In this document: piece after piece, positions 50,501 to 59,404 of the stretch | Position numbering within the stretch: the stretch's first letter is position 1 | Layout of the letters: each line of letters begins with the position of its first letter | From: Paenibacillus humicus NBRC 102415 | GTDB taxonomy: Bacteria > Bacillota > Bacilli > Paenibacillales > Paenibacillaceae | DNA: 64,000 nucleotides | Direction of reading: 5' to 3' | NCBI RefSeq assembly: GCF_004000905.1 | Contig: NZ_BIMD01000019.1 | Span: 26,304 to 90,303 of the forward strand | Notes under the pieces: model-generated | Database searches by the model: none | The model's input: only the letters and a program-made list of their open reading frames with translations | Told to the model about the DNA's origin: nothing | Made by a program: the position numbers and the translations under genes

Positions 50501-53500
50501 CGACGGCGCTGATGCCGCTGCCCAGGCCGTCGACAAGCGTCAGGCCGTCCGGCAGGTAGCCCGTCACGTCGGCCATGATCTTCTGCGCGGCATCCCCGCG
50601 GTTGATGGAGACGAGCGCGGCCTTCGTGTCGTTCTTGCGGGCGTAAGCGATGGCGTCGCCGGTAGCGTAGACCGCCTTCAGATCGCCCGTTCTCAGCACC
50701 GCCTCCGACTCGCGGAGCTTGGCCGCCTTTTGATAGGAGTCCAGCAGTCCGGCATAAGAGCCGGTTGCCGAATAGCTTTTGCCGTCAGGACCTTCGCTCT
50801 CCACGACCCGCTCCCACGGGAACGTACGGCGGGAATCCGGATCCTTCGTGCCGGTCACTCCGACCTCGTCGCCGTAATAGATCGTCGGCGCGCCCGGATA
50901 GCCCATCTGGAACAGAGCGACCAGCGCCTGCTGCTTGAGCGCCTTGTCGTCCGCATCCTTGGCGATGACCAGATGCTCCTCCTCGTAGTTCGGGAACATC
51001 AGCTTCGTGATGGAACGCGTCGTATCATGGGAATCCACCAGGTTGAGCATCGCCTGCCATGCCTGCTCCGGGTAATCCTCGCGGATGGACTCAAGCGTAT
51101 CGTTGAAGGTTTTGGCATCGCCGCCGATGAGGAACGCCTGCAGCGCGCCGCGGAAGCGATAGTTCATGACGGAGTCGAATTGGTCTCCGAGCAGGTAATG
51201 AGTCGCCACGCCCCACTCCTCGCCCAAAATGATCGGATCCTCGATATCGTTGCCGCCTGCGTCCTTGAGGCCCGCCGTCGACTTGACGGCTTCGCGGAAC
51301 TTCTGCCAGGTTCCGGTCGATACGTCCGGAGCGACGTCCAGCCGCCAGCCGCCGGAGCCCATCCAAGGCCAGCGCTGCGAGACGACGTTCTGCATGGCCG
51401 CTTCGGCATCCTCGGCGGATTTGCCGCTCAAGTCGTGGCCGATGACCGCTTCGCGGTAGCCGATATTGTTCCATTCATGCTGCTCCTCGGAGGAGCCGAT
51501 CGCGTCCGCGTCGCCAGGCTGCGGCGTCTTGGCATCCATCGCCGGCAGGGAATCGTAGCCCCACCAGGCGTCGTATTTGTAATGCGTGCTCGTGCTGTCC
51601 TTGTCCGCCACCTTCACGTTCTCGACCGTGAACCAGTCGATGAAGCCGAAGTCGGCCGGGTATTCGTAGTTCTTGCCCGTCGCGGGGTTCACCTTGCCCG
51701 TGAAGAAAGCACGGGCCTGCTGCTCGGCTGCCGCCTTGTCGAGGCTCTCTCCTTTATCCTTTGCCGCGTTTTGCAAGTCGTAGACCTTCGCCCAATACTC
51801 GTAAGCGCCGATCTCCGGATATTTGCCGTAGCGGTCGAAATAAATGCTGTCGTCGCCGACGTGGTTGAACACGCCGTCCGTGATGAGATGCATGCCCCTG
51901 GCCTTGACGGCCTTGGAGAAGTCGATGAACACCTTGTCCGACGCCTTGCGCGTCTCCTCATAGTTGAGGCCTGAGGCCGGATCGCCAGGCTTGTTGTACA
52001 CCGGCTCGCCGAACATCGGGTCCAGATGCTTGTAGTCGGTGGCATCGTATTTGTGGTTGGATGCCGCCCATGCGACGGGGTTGAGGTAGATCGCCGTCAC
52101 GCCGAGAGACTGCAGGTAATCCAGCTTCATCCCGATGCCCTGGATATCCCCGCCGTAGAATTCGTTGGTCCAGGTGCCGTCCGAAGTCGCGTTCGGGTAA
52201 TACGGCTTGTTCTCCGGCTTCACGCGGTCCGGATTTTCCGGCACGTCGCTCCACTGTCCCGCGACTTGTCCGGGAGCAGGGTCGTTCGCTACTCCGCCGT
52301 CAAAGTATTGCAAAGGCAGCGACTTGATCGGAGCGTCCTTGTCGACCCGATTCTCGTTCCGATCCCCGCGGTAGCCGTCCACCAGCTTGGCGCGGTTGTT
52401 GTCCGGATTCCCGTCGAAGAAGCGGTCCGGGAAGATCTGGTACACGACGGCGTTCTTCATCCAGTCCGGAGTTTTGTAATCGGCTTTGTATACCGTCAGA
52501 TCGAATGGTACGGCGCCGTCCTCCGCGGCCATGCCCGTCCCGCCGCGGCTGGACGTGCCGTTCTTGTCGTCGCCGAGCTCCAGCTTGGCCGAGCCGTCGA
52601 TGAGGATGAATTTATAGCCCCAGATGCCGATTCCGGTGAAGACGGACTTCGGAATGATCGCTTCCCAGTAGTCCTTGCCGTCCACGGTCGTCACCTTGCG
52701 CATTTCGTGCGTCGATGCGAGGCCCTCTGCATTCGTCAGCTCCACCCGCGCCATCTGCACGTCGTCCTTGGCAGCGGCCACGCGGAGCGTGAGGTCCGCG
52801 CCGTTCTCGGCGATGGCGCCGAACGGCTTCTTGAAGGTGAGCGAGCGGCTGTCGAACTGGATGGCGTCCTTGTTGATCTTGCCGTTCGAACCGCCGCCGG
52901 CAAGGAATGTGTCGGCCTTCAGCTTTTGATCTCCTTTGTAGTCGATGCTGAAGATGGCGTACAGATCGTCGCCTCCGACAATATTCAGATTGCCGCCGTT
53001 TGGACCTGTCGCGCCGTAGTTCTCCTCCCAGCTCGGGCCAAAGGCAACCTTGGCCTCATACCGGCCTTCCGGCAGCTGGACTTGGAGCTTGTACACGCTG
53101 CCGTCCAGGTTGTAGTCGAGGAACCGGTATGTCGCGCCGGCCGGATCCCAATCCGCGGGATCGCCGAGCTTCTTCTGCATGGTTCCGACCAGACGAGGCC
53201 ATTTCATATCGTCCAGGGATGGAACGTATTGGGCCAGGCCGTGCACCCCAGGCACCGAGATACGGGCTTGTCCGATTTCGTCGTTGACGAAGAAGGTGAC
53301 CGATTCCGCTTGGTCCAGCTTAAGCTTGAAGTTGTTCCCGTTGTCGCCGAAGCCGTCCCAGGTGCCGTTCTTGGTCAGCTTGAACTCGTAATCGCCGGCA
53401 GCGAGCGCCGCCGTATAGGCGTACAAGCAGCCCGTCAGATGCTTGAACTTCCAATTGGCGTCGGCATTGTTCCAGTCGTTCACAGTACCGGCGACATACC

Positions 53501-53678
53501 AGCTGGACGTGCCGCCCGGCTGATCCTGATAGATGCTGGATGATGCAGGAGGAACAGACACCTCGCTGTTAGCGCTTACAATCGATGCCTGTCCCATGCC
53601 GGCCAACAGTTGCAGAACAAGCAGGCAGGCCATGACGGCCCCTATGCTCCGGTTGCGGATGATCCGCTGCCATTTCAT
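47547..53678 (-). CDS. SLH-anchored amylopullulanase (GH13)
   Basis: A 2043-residue secreted enzyme that hydrolyses alpha-1,4 and probably alpha-1,6 links in starch, pullulan or glycogen at the cell surface. ATG 53678 follows GGGGGGAAA and a signal peptide spans about 35 residues. Two X25-like starch-binding units (YVAGTVNDWN) and an N-terminal GH13 domain precede the catalytic barrel, with Asp781 (WRLDVAPDVS), Glu820 (ILGEEWG) and Asp885 (VDSHDTTRS). Two Fn3 domains, a CBM (ITIAGDFNGWN), a Pro/Ser/Thr linker and three SLH repeats follow. A LacI/CcpA-type palindrome lies upstream. Confidence 0.95.
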   Translation of the reverse strand: MKWQRIIRNRSIGAVMACLLVLQLLAGMGQASIVSANSEVSVPPASSSIYQDQPGGTSSWYVAGTVNDWNNADANWKFKHLTGCLYAYTAALAAGDYEFKLTKNGTWDGFGDNGNNFKLKLDQAESVTFFVNDEIGQARISVPGVHGLAQYVPSLDDMKWPRLVGTMQKKLGDPADWDPAGATYRFLDYNLDGSVYKLQVQLPEGRYEAKVAFGPSWEENYGATGPNGGNLNIVGGDDLYAIFSIDYKGDQKLKADTFLAGGGSNGKINKDAIQFDSRSLTFKKPFGAIAENGADLTLRVAAAKDDVQMARVELTNAEGLASTHEMRKVTTVDGKDYWEAIIPKSVFTGIGIWGYKFILIDGSAKLELGDDKNGTSSRGGTGMAAEDGAVPFDLTVYKADYKTPDWMKNAVVYQIFPDRFFDGNPDNNRAKLVDGYRGDRNENRVDKDAPIKSLPLQYFDGGVANDPAPGQVAGQWSDVPENPDRVKPENKPYYPNATSDGTWTNEFYGGDIQGIGMKLDYLQSLGVTAIYLNPVAWAASNHKYDATDYKHLDPMFGEPVYNKPGDPASGLNYEETRKASDKVFIDFSKAVKARGMHLITDGVFNHVGDDSIYFDRYGKYPEIGAYEYWAKVYDLQNAAKDKGESLDKAAAEQQARAFFTGKVNPATGKNYEYPADFGFIDWFTVENVKVADKDSTSTHYKYDAWWGYDSLPAMDAKTPQPGDADAIGSSEEQHEWNNIGYREAVIGHDLSGKSAEDAEAAMQNVVSQRWPWMGSGGWRLDVAPDVSTGTWQKFREAVKSTAGLKDAGGNDIEDPIILGEEWGVATHYLLGDQFDSVMNYRFRGALQAFLIGGDAKTFNDTLESIREDYPEQAWQAMLNLVDSHDTTRSITKLMFPNYEEEHLVIAKDADDKALKQQALVALFQMGYPGAPTIYYGDEVGVTGTKDPDSRRTFPWERVVESEGPDGKSYSATGSYAGLLDSYQKAAKLRESEAVLRTGDLKAVYATGDAIAYARKNDTKAALVSINRGDAAQKIMADVTGYLPDGLTLVDGLGSGISAVVTGGKLEYTLPALSGVMMISEGALSPVAEVGGLLAKAGNGSVELSWNAVDGAEGYRVYRSLIDGGKLELAGTSTEAAFTDTAVTNGTKYYYSVAAFQGASEGLPGPTVSATPAYPITEVSAVSTVAADVYLGVGRTTGELTVSVKAPGLTDRGDGLQPAGLIGKLMYFPDGSAKAEAASKPLKFKADGADGDKVYAASFEPLQAGVYHYYAAFSADNGETWTESTGLSHVTVFPNEDTDAPAPPALAAITVESSRAVLNWTSEDDSVYGFEIYRAAGADGSFVRIASVTGGKRSYTDFTVSNDTTYRYKVAAYDMAYNRSFSEEQSVTPKLVMVDVTLRLHLPDYTPSTDDITIAGDFNGWNVTSTKLNVPSGATNRSVVEYTFKMMAGKSIQYKYARGDWDKEALTSHKHLAGDTTDPGNWAYSSTDTNMQLQISNQGGNRMVVDDYVLRWVDMPLMVLQPRISYGEDIRYSTDENHWTLSANVPYGVAFTINNQPIADGAMDAQGNVYLKNIPLMPGENKFVLHIEPTQETLNLPFYTDKGRASQATKTINVVIDRSSGEATPSAKPSEAPSATPSESPSATPSESPSATPSPSSPPSTPAPTAAPSASPSPTPVGQTFSILAADLKPDTGGEVNVTLGEAVQTVLIPREAAGLAAGSVLRIHKGTTTIVLPQELLAAAAAEGKGSLVLRLDEVSGTEADALLAGLKKQGRFGSLAAIGSAIKARLLVQNGDSEQAVSAKGMKLSFKAASAADGKTANVYRIDGTGTGTYVRGTWNGADGSWTVPADGSSAYALLHAGREFADLPAGHWSAAAVQFLAARELVNGVSEQQFAPNKAVTRAEFAAMLARILELKPGSAKPFADVGENAWYADSVSAAYDAGIIGGRGRDAFAPGASVTREEMAVMLMRAYAYGIKEGILTAVPSNPSVPSFKDESAISGWAAKDVLAAAGLGLLGGRDNGSFAPGDQLTRAESAAALYRLLSR

Positions 53679-53734
53679 CTTGTTTCCCCCCAGATTAGAA
53701 TAGGGCCTAAATAAGGCCAAAGGATAACGATAGT

Positions 53735-53746
53735 GCAAACGTTTGC
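53735..53746. promoter_or_regulatory. LacI-family palindrome (cre-like) upstream of amylopullulanase
   Basis: GCAAACGTTTGC is a perfect 12-base palindrome with the central CG of cre/LacI operators; it extends to TGCAAACGTTTGCGCA. It lies 57 bp upstream of the start codon, where it would overlap a promoter. Either CcpA or a MalR-type regulator could bind. Confidence 0.75.
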
Positions 53747-53853
53747 GCATGTTTCTATTATTTAGCATATCATTCCTGTTTTTCCTCTGTCAATGAAAAA
53801 AGTAATCGCTTCCATTTTTATTCCAGACGATTTCTCTTTTCGATTTTTTTCAT

Positions 53854-53881
53854 AAAAAAACCGCCTCGGGCCGAGGCGGTT
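53854..53881 (-). terminator. Terminator of the lipoprotein gene
   Basis: AACCGCCTCGG pairs with CCGAGGCGGTT and is followed on the minus strand by TTTTTTT. Confidence 0.93.
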
Positions 53882-53916
53882 CCAGGGTCGATTAAAGCAA
53901 GGCTTCAGACCTGTTT

Positions 53917-54987
53917 TTATTTGCTGGCGGCCGATCCTTGCAGCGCCGCTTCAAGCTGCTCGACCGGAATCGCATCTGTCGGAATGGCGCCCGTAAAGGC
54001 AGCCTTCTCGCCGACTTTGCTGTATGATGTCGTGGAATGCATGACGAGCTTGAGCGGACCGGATTTGCCCCCGGCATACTCGATGTTGGCGTCGACGCTT
54101 TCGTAGGCCATTTTGCCGTCCTTGACCGCTCCGAGCACCTTGACCTCGCTGAGCTTCAGCTGTTCCTTCAGCTTCTTGGACAGCTCCGATTGCGGATCTT
54201 GCAGCTGTTTCTTGCTGTCTTCCGCTTCCGCCTTGTCCATGCCGAGCGCCTTCAGGTACTGCTCGTTGCCGAGCACCACGTCAAGCACGGCAGGAATCGC
54301 CTTCTGCGCCGCAGTCGCCTTCGCATCCTCGGCATTGGAGGAATCGATCAGGAACTGGGAGACGGAGTCCGGCTCCAGGCCTTCAGGAAGACCCTGCACG
54401 TCTTTCGCTTTCAAGCTCTTGAAGTAGGTCTTCTCTTCAAAAGGCTTGATGAAAGCAGCTCCGGCTTCCAGCATAAGCTTCTGCTGCACCGCAGGATCCA
54501 GCGCCGCGGCTTGCTCGCCCTGCTCCTCGGCCAGCTTGTCCGTGTCGATGACGACATACTTGTCCGCCAGCTGCGCGGTCGCAGGCAGGGCCGGTATCGA
54601 CGGAACCTTCACATACAGCTTGCTGCCGGTCATGATGATCGGCAGCGTCAGATTCATCTGAGGATTGCCGGGAAGCGCCAGCTGGACGTTGGCATCCGTG
54701 CGCATCGGATCCTTCTGGTAGACGCCGTCCATCGTTATGTTCATTCCCTTCAGCAGGCTGGCGGCTTCGCCGGTTGCTGCGCCTGCAGCCTGACCGGAAG
54801 GGAGCTGAAGATCGTCAAAATTAACAGTCGAATGGAAAGCGTAAGAGGAAGCCGCTGCGATGCTCGCAAGGGCGGATTCGAGCTCTGCCTTCGGAGATGG
54901 GGATTTGCTGCATCCGGCGGCCGCTACAAGCGCCGCAGCGGACAGGACTGCGAGCGTTTGCTTCCAGGGCCGGTTTTTCGCGTTCAA
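53917..54987 (-). CDS. Lipoprotein of unknown function (LppX/DUF6612-like)
   Basis: A 356-residue lipoprotein. TTG 54987 follows AAAGGAGG by 7 bases. The signal peptide ends in a lipobox VAAAGC, with the acylated Cys near residue 26. The mature part contains repeating ELESALASIAAASSYAFHST and GVYQKDPMRTDANVQL strands that resemble the LolA/LppX-like beta fold of DUF6612-type lipoproteins in Firmicutes. It is extracellular and membrane-anchored. No partner gene suggests a substrate. Confidence 0.85.
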   Translation of the reverse strand: MNAKNRPWKQTLAVLSAAALVAAAGCSKSPSPKAELESALASIAAASSYAFHSTVNFDDLQLPSGQAAGAATGEAASLLKGMNITMDGVYQKDPMRTDANVQLALPGNPQMNLTLPIIMTGSKLYVKVPSIPALPATAQLADKYVVIDTDKLAEEQGEQAAALDPAVQQKLMLEAGAAFIKPFEEKTYFKSLKAKDVQGLPEGLEPDSVSQFLIDSSNAEDAKATAAQKAIPAVLDVVLGNEQYLKALGMDKAEAEDSKKQLQDPQSELSKKLKEQLKLSEVKVLGAVKDGKMAYESVDANIEYAGGKSGPLKLVMHSTTSYSKVGEKAAFTGAIPTDAIPVEQLEAALQGSAASK

Positions 54988-55173
54988 TGTATTTCCTCCT
55001 TTGAAATCCTGCGTGAAATCTACTCTTTGTATTCTACCATTGTCGATGGGAATTGAATAAGGGGGAGAACAAGTAATCAAAAAATTATTCAATTCGAGTA
55101 ATGATTTGCATATCAAAAAAACCGCTCCCGCACTACGGGAACGGCCTCGATCCCACCCGCTGTTCCTTCCGGC

Positions 55174-55329
55174 TTAACTGCCCTCGGGATTGTGATGGTC
55201 GACATGATTGCGGTTTTTGACCGTCTTGCTGCCCGACATCGGCTGCTGCGGCTGTCCGTGGTCCCGGTCGCGGGATGCCTTGCGGTCTTCATCCGGATTG
55301 GGAACCGGAATGCTGTCCGGCTTGCTCAT
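55174..55329 (-). CDS. sspP: Small acid-soluble spore protein P (SspP-like)
   Basis: A 51-residue protein (ATG 55329, GGAGGAG 6 bases upstream). Its C-terminal half, with HGQPQQPMSGSKTVKNRNHV, matches the family's GQPEPLSGSKKVKNRNHT. The N-terminus is charged and without structure. SspP is made late in sporulation in the forespore; its role is minor and unclear. Confidence 0.87.
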   Translation of the reverse strand: MSKPDSIPVPNPDEDRKASRDRDHGQPQQPMSGSKTVKNRNHVDHHNPEGS

Positions 55330-55357
55330 CGGCTTCTCCTCCTTTTGCTGTCTAAGG

Positions 55358-55531
55358 TCAGGTCAATTGATGATCCAGATCGGTCTCGTCGCCATGGTTC
55401 AGATTGTCCTGATGCCTGCGGTCCTCCGATTGGCGCTGCAGCTGGTTGGCATTATGCGCGTTCACCGGCTCCATTTCGAGATCCTTGGCCACATTCTGCA
55501 GGTTTTTATCCGGTCCTTTTTGCTTCGTCAA
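55358..55531 (-). CDS. Small hypothetical protein, 57 aa
   Basis: TTG 55531 follows GGGGGA by 7 bases and opens a frame of 57 residues, hydrophilic and rich in Asn/Gln/Asp (NVAKDLEMEPVNAHNANQLQ). It lies 28 bp upstream of sspP on the same strand, so both may be one operon. Its composition resembles small spore proteins, but I recognise no family. Confidence 0.6.
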   Translation of the reverse strand: MTKQKGPDKNLQNVAKDLEMEPVNAHNANQLQRQSEDRRHQDNLNHGDETDLDHQLT

Positions 55532-55549
55532 GCTCCATTCCCCCTTTGC

Positions 55550-55897
55550 TCAGACTTTGGTCAAGCGATGCAGCGCCTGGGCGCATTCATGCAAATGCCG
55601 GATATAGTCGGCTACCTGCTCCTGTACGAGCTCCTTGCGCTCGTCGATCGTCTGCTTGTCCTGATCGACATCGATCAGCGTCACTTGAACTTCCCGGCTG
55701 TCCACATAGGTAACCTTGAAGTCGTACGAGTACATCTGATGCCCGGCGCCGAAGATCGTGACCCGCAGCGATCGCGGATCCTCTTCATCGGCATGGACTT
55801 CGCAGCGGTCGGTCTCATTCATCGTTGTCGGGAGCGTTTCATTCCAGGCCTCGACCAAGCGGGACTGGTCCAGCTGAAGCATATCGGGATTGCTCAT
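55550..55897 (-). CDS. Hypothetical protein, 115 aa
   Basis: A small acidic protein starting at ATG 55897 after GGAGGTGG. A beta sheet (RCEVHADEEDPRSLRVTIFG, QMYSYDFKVTYVDSREVQVT) is followed by a C-terminal helix (VADYIRHLHECAQALHRL). No named family recognised. It lies 18 bp upstream of the 57-residue gene and probably heads a three-gene operon with it and sspP. Confidence 0.8.
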   Translation of the reverse strand: MSNPDMLQLDQSRLVEAWNETLPTTMNETDRCEVHADEEDPRSLRVTIFGAGHQMYSYDFKVTYVDSREVQVTLIDVDQDKQTIDERKELVQEQVADYIRHLHECAQALHRLTKV

Positions 55898-56040
55898 TGG
55901 CCTTCCACCTCCATCCCGTAGGTTGCATCGAAATCAGGTTTTCTATGCCTCGATACGGCCTAATACGGCGGATGACGAAGATGCTTGCAAAATGTTTCCT
56001 GACGGCTGAACGACAATCGGCTCCTGCTGCAGCAAAAATA

Positions 56041-56069
56041 AAAAAGCCCGGACATTCCTGTCCGGGCTT
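56041..56069 (-). terminator. Terminator of tRNA-Ser
   Basis: AAGCCCGGACA pairs with TGTCCGGGCTT and is followed on the minus strand by TTTTTATTTTT. Confidence 0.92.
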
Positions 56070-56089
56070 GAGCTTTAGTTGAAATGAAT

Positions 56090-56178
56090 TGGCGGAGAGA
56101 GTGGGATTCGAACCCACGTGGGCTTGCACCCTAACGGTTTTCAAGACCGCCCCGTTATGACCGCTTCGGTATCTCTCC
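56090..56178 (-). tRNA. tRNA-Ser (anticodon UGA)
   Basis: An 89-base tRNA with a long variable arm. The acceptor stem GGAGAGA pairs with TCTCTCC, discriminator G, encoded CCA. The anticodon arm is CGGTCTTGAAAACCG with anticodon TGA, and the T arm has GGGTTCGAATCCC. It lies just downstream of serS, as in other bacilli. Confidence 0.97.
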
Positions 56179-56238
56179 ATCGTTCAATACCTGAGCATTG
56201 TACCATAGCCGTTTCCCTCTAGGCAACCGATTCAAGGC

Positions 56239-56271
56239 AAAAAAAGCGCCATTCCTGGAAGGAATGGCGCT
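56239..56271 (-). terminator. Terminator of serS
   Basis: AGCGCCATTCC pairs with GGAATGGCGCT and is followed on the minus strand by TTTTTT, 21 bp after the serS stop. Confidence 0.93.
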
Positions 56272-56291
56272 CCAAGCATGAAGAGAGTCAA

Positions 56292-57575
56292 TCAACCGCG
56301 CGGACCGATAACCTCAATGCCGCCCATGTAAGGACGAAGCACCTCAGGCACGAGGATCGTTCCGTCGGCTTGCTGATAATTCTCCAGGACTGCGGCGACC
56401 GTACGGCCTACCGCAAGACCGGAGCCGTTCAGCGTGTGCACGAACTCCGGCTTGCTCTTGGCGTCGCGCTTGAAGCGGATGCCGGCACGGCGCGCCTGGA
56501 AATCCTCGCAGTTGGAGCAGGAGGAGATTTCGCGGTACGTATTGGCGCTTGGAAGCCAAACTTCGAGATCGTAGGTCTTCGCGGCCGAGAAGCCCATGTC
56601 GCCGGTGCAGAGCTGCAGCACGCGGTAGGGAAGGCCCAGCAGCTGCAGCACGCGCTCGGCGTTCTGCGTCATGGACTCGAGCTCGTCATAGGATTCCTCG
56701 GGCTTGGCCAGCTTCACGAGCTCCACCTTGTTGAACTGATGCTGGCGAATCAGGCCGCGCGTGTCCCGTCCTGCCGCTCCGGCTTCGGAACGGAAGCAGG
56801 CGCTGAAGGCGACAAAACGCTTCGGAAGGTCATCCGCGGCAAGGATTTCTTCCCGGTGCAGGTTCGTTACCGAAACCTCCGCCGTCGGAATCAGATAGTA
56901 CTCGCTGTCCTTGATTTTGAACAAATCTTCTTCGAACTTAGGCAGCTGTCCGGTTCCGACCAGGCTGTCGCGGTTCACGATCTGCGGAGGCAGCACCTCG
57001 GAGTAGCCGTGCTGGTCGCTGTGCAGATCCATCATGAAGTTGAGGAGAGCACGCTCCAGGCGGGCGCCCAGACCCGTGTAGAAGACGAACCGGGAGCCGG
57101 TGACCTTGGCCGCACGCTCGAAGTCGAGAAGGCCGAGTCCTTCAGCCAGATCCCAGTGGGCCTTCGGCTCGAACTCATACGTGCGGGGCTCGCCATGACG
57201 GCGGATTTCCACGTTGTCTTCCTCGCCGCCGCCGACGGGCACGCTATCATTCGGCATGTTCGGAATCGCGAGCAGAAGAGCCTCAAGCTCCTCGTCCAGC
57301 ACGCGCAGCTCTTCGTCGAGCTCCTTGATGCGGTCGCCGACCTCGCGCATCTCCACGATGAGGGCTTCGGCGTCGCCGCCGTTTTTCTTCAGCTTGGCTA
57401 CTTCCTGAGACACCGTGTTGCGGCGGTTCTTCAGCGTTTCGCCTTCCTGCAATATTCCGCGGCGCTTCGCGTCCAGCTCCGGGAAGGAGGAGATGAGGTC
57501 CAGCGGTTTCTTGCGGTCGGTCAGCGCTTTGGCTACCCGGTCATATTCATTTCTAAGCAGTCGTACGTCAAGCAC
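56292..57575 (-). CDS. serS: Serine-tRNA ligase
   Basis: A 427-residue class II synthetase that charges tRNA-Ser and tRNA-Sec. GTG 57575 begins the family's [17 protein letters not shown], with GAGAGGGG upstream; an upstream ATG frame is not conserved. The N-terminal coiled-coil arm covers about residues 30-105. Motif 2 has [20 protein letters not shown], the Ser pocket lies in TAEVSVTN, and motif 3 is in [18 protein letters not shown]. Located with tRNA-Ser, pdxT and pdxS as in other bacilli. Confidence 0.97.
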   Translation of the reverse strand: MLDVRLLRNEYDRVAKALTDRKKPLDLISSFPELDAKRRGILQEGETLKNRRNTVSQEVAKLKKNGGDAEALIVEMREVGDRIKELDEELRVLDEELEALLLAIPNMPNDSVPVGGGEEDNVEIRRHGEPRTYEFEPKAHWDLAEGLGLLDFERAAKVTGSRFVFYTGLGARLERALLNFMMDLHSDQHGYSEVLPPQIVNRDSLVGTGQLPKFEEDLFKIKDSEYYLIPTAEVSVTNLHREEILAADDLPKRFVAFSACFRSEAGAAGRDTRGLIRQHQFNKVELVKLAKPEESYDELESMTQNAERVLQLLGLPYRVLQLCTGDMGFSAAKTYDLEVWLPSANTYREISSCSNCEDFQARRAGIRFKRDAKSKPEFVHTLNGSGLAVGRTVAAVLENYQQADGTILVPEVLRPYMGGIEVIGPRG

Positions 57576-57615
57576 GGTCGGGGCACCCCTCTCTGATTCT
57601 TGAAAAACAGACATC

Positions 57616-57641
57616 AGGGCGGACGTTATAACGTCCACCCT
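57616..57641 (-). promoter_or_regulatory. Inverted repeat between pdxT and serS
   Basis: AGGGCGGACGTTATAACGTCCACCCT has a perfect 16-base palindromic core GGACGTTATAACGTCC with flanking G/C pairs. No T run follows, so it may be a partial terminator, processing site or operator before serS. Confidence 0.5.
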
Positions 57642-57651
57642 GACGGATTGA

Positions 57652-58242
57652 TTATCGCTTCACCTGCGCCGCTTCTTGAACCATGTTCGCGAAGTAGGCG
57701 TGCAGGCTGTAATCATCGGTAAGCTCCGGATGGAACGATGCCGCCAGCAGCGTTCCTTCGCGGGCAGCGACTATCTCGCCGTTATGCGTCGAGAGGACCT
57801 CGACGCCGCTGCCTACCTCGCCGATCAATGGAGCGCGGATGAACACGGCTCGCACCGGATTGTCGATGCTTTGGATGGCGAGCTCCGTCTCGAAGCTTTC
57901 GCGCTGGCGGCCGAATGCGTTGCGTACGACAGTCATGTCCATCAAGCCGAGATGAGGCTCCTCGCCCCCTTGGATCGTCTTGGCCAAGACGATAAGCCCT
58001 GCGCACGTTCCGAACAGCGGCTTGCCCGCTTCATGGAACTTGCGCAGCGCGTCGATGAAGCCGTACTTGCGCATCAGCTTGCCGATGGTCGTGCTCTCGC
58101 CGCCAGGGATGACAAGCCCGTCCAGCTGCTCCAGATCTTCGACTCGCTTGACCGCGACCGCTTCCGCGCCGGCAGCCTGGAGACTGCGAATGTGCTCTGC
58201 TACGGCGCCCTGCAGCGCCAGTACACCGATCTTCTGGGTCAT
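57652..58242 (-). CDS. pdxT: Pyridoxal 5'-phosphate synthase glutaminase subunit
   Basis: A 196-residue class I glutamine amidotransferase that supplies ammonia to PdxS. The nucleophile Cys80 is in [11 protein letters not shown]; the oxyanion strand is GGESTT; the catalytic His-Glu pair is in [13 protein letters not shown]. Begins [17 protein letters not shown] as usual. It lies 36 bp downstream of pdxS and forms a complex with it. Confidence 0.98.
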   Translation of the reverse strand: MTQKIGVLALQGAVAEHIRSLQAAGAEAVAVKRVEDLEQLDGLVIPGGESTTIGKLMRKYGFIDALRKFHEAGKPLFGTCAGLIVLAKTIQGGEEPHLGLMDMTVVRNAFGRQRESFETELAIQSIDNPVRAVFIRAPLIGEVGSGVEVLSTHNGEIVAAREGTLLAASFHPELTDDYSLHAYFANMVQEAAQVKR

Positions 58243-58278
58243 TTCGCTAAGGCCTTCTTTCTTTCTGCCGCCAGCCGC

Positions 58279-59163
58279 TTACCAGCCCCGGTCGGACATG
58301 CGCTCATGCGGCGCCAGCTTGGAGATCTCGATGCCTTTCATCGCGCCGCCGAGGTTTTTGGATACTTCGGCGATCAGCTTGTAGTCCGTATAGTGAGTCG
58401 TCGCTTCCACGATGGCGCGGGCGAATTTCTCCGGGTTGTCGGACTTGAAGATGCCGGAGCCGACGAATACGCCGTCAGCGCCCAGATGCATCATCAGAGC
58501 CGCATCGGATGGCGTAGCCACGCCGCCTGCAGCGAAGTTGACGACCGGAAGCTTGCCCGTCTCGTGCACGTCGAGCAGCAGCTCGTAGTTGACGCCCAGG
58601 TTTTTGGCTTCCGCATACAGCTCGTCCTTGGACAGGCCTTTGATCTTGCGGATCTGGCCCGTGATCAGGCGCATGTGGCGAACGGCTTCAACAATGTTGC
58701 CCGTTCCCGGCTCGCCCTTGGTACGCATCATCGATGCGCCTTCCTGGATGCGGCGCAGAGCCTCGCCCAGATCCTTGGCTCCGCATACGAACGGAACCGT
58801 GAATTCGCGCTTGTCGATATGGAACACTTCGTCGGCCGGCGTGAGCACTTCGCTCTCGTCGATATAGTCGGCGCCGAGCGCTTCCAGCACGCGCGCTTCC
58901 ACATAATGGCCGATGCGGGCTTTGGCCATGACCGGGATGGAAACGACCTTCATCACCTCTTCGAGGACAGTCGGGTCCGCCATGCGGGCTACGCCGCCTG
59001 CGGCGCGGATATCCGAAGGCACGCGCTCAAGGGCCATGACTGCCGTAGCGCCTGCCGCTTCGGCGATCTTGGCCTGCTCCGCGTTCATGACGTCCATGAT
59101 GACGCCGCCTTTTTGCATTTCCGCCATACCTCGTTTAACTCGCGATGTTCCTGTTTCCAACAT
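58279..59163 (-). CDS. pdxS: Pyridoxal 5'-phosphate synthase lyase subunit
   Basis: A 294-residue enzyme making PLP from ribose 5-phosphate, glyceraldehyde 3-phosphate and ammonia. ATG 59163 follows AGGAGG by 10 bases. Conserved blocks include [37 protein letters not shown] with the first Schiff-base Lys, [17 protein letters not shown] with the second, and [16 protein letters not shown]. First gene of a pdxS-pdxT(-serS) transcription unit. Confidence 0.98.
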   Translation of the reverse strand: MLETGTSRVKRGMAEMQKGGVIMDVMNAEQAKIAEAAGATAVMALERVPSDIRAAGGVARMADPTVLEEVMKVVSIPVMAKARIGHYVEARVLEALGADYIDESEVLTPADEVFHIDKREFTVPFVCGAKDLGEALRRIQEGASMMRTKGEPGTGNIVEAVRHMRLITGQIRKIKGLSKDELYAEAKNLGVNYELLLDVHETGKLPVVNFAAGGVATPSDAALMMHLGADGVFVGSGIFKSDNPEKFARAIVEATTHYTDYKLIAEVSKNLGGAMKGIEISKLAPHERMSDRGW

Positions 59164-59404
59164 GGTCTGAAAGCCTCCTATAGTCTGTTCGCCCAAGACG
59201 GGGCGATGACAACTTTTCCGAGTTGATTATCCCAAATTCTATCATGTACGCCAAGCGGCGACAACTCATGCATGAAACTATTGCAGGAAAGCCTCAGGTG
59301 TTATTGCCCGTTCCCGGCGGATTCCTCCCGCGGTCAGCGAGACCCGTATGACCGCGCTCCGCGCAGTTCGGCTGAGCATGCTTATCCCGCTATAACCGTT
59401 CGTA

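Noticed and set aside
47502..51974. A plus-strand open frame of about 1490 codons opposite the pullulanase gene
   Set aside because: It is the mirror of a GC-rich coding strand: Arg/Ala/Gly/Val/His-rich composition, no domains, no ribosome binding site, and the minus strand has clear GH13, Fn3 and SLH domains.
57616..57641. T-box leader upstream of serS
   Set aside because: The gap between pdxT and serS is under 80 bp and lacks the T-box sequence and specifier stem; only a simple palindrome is present.
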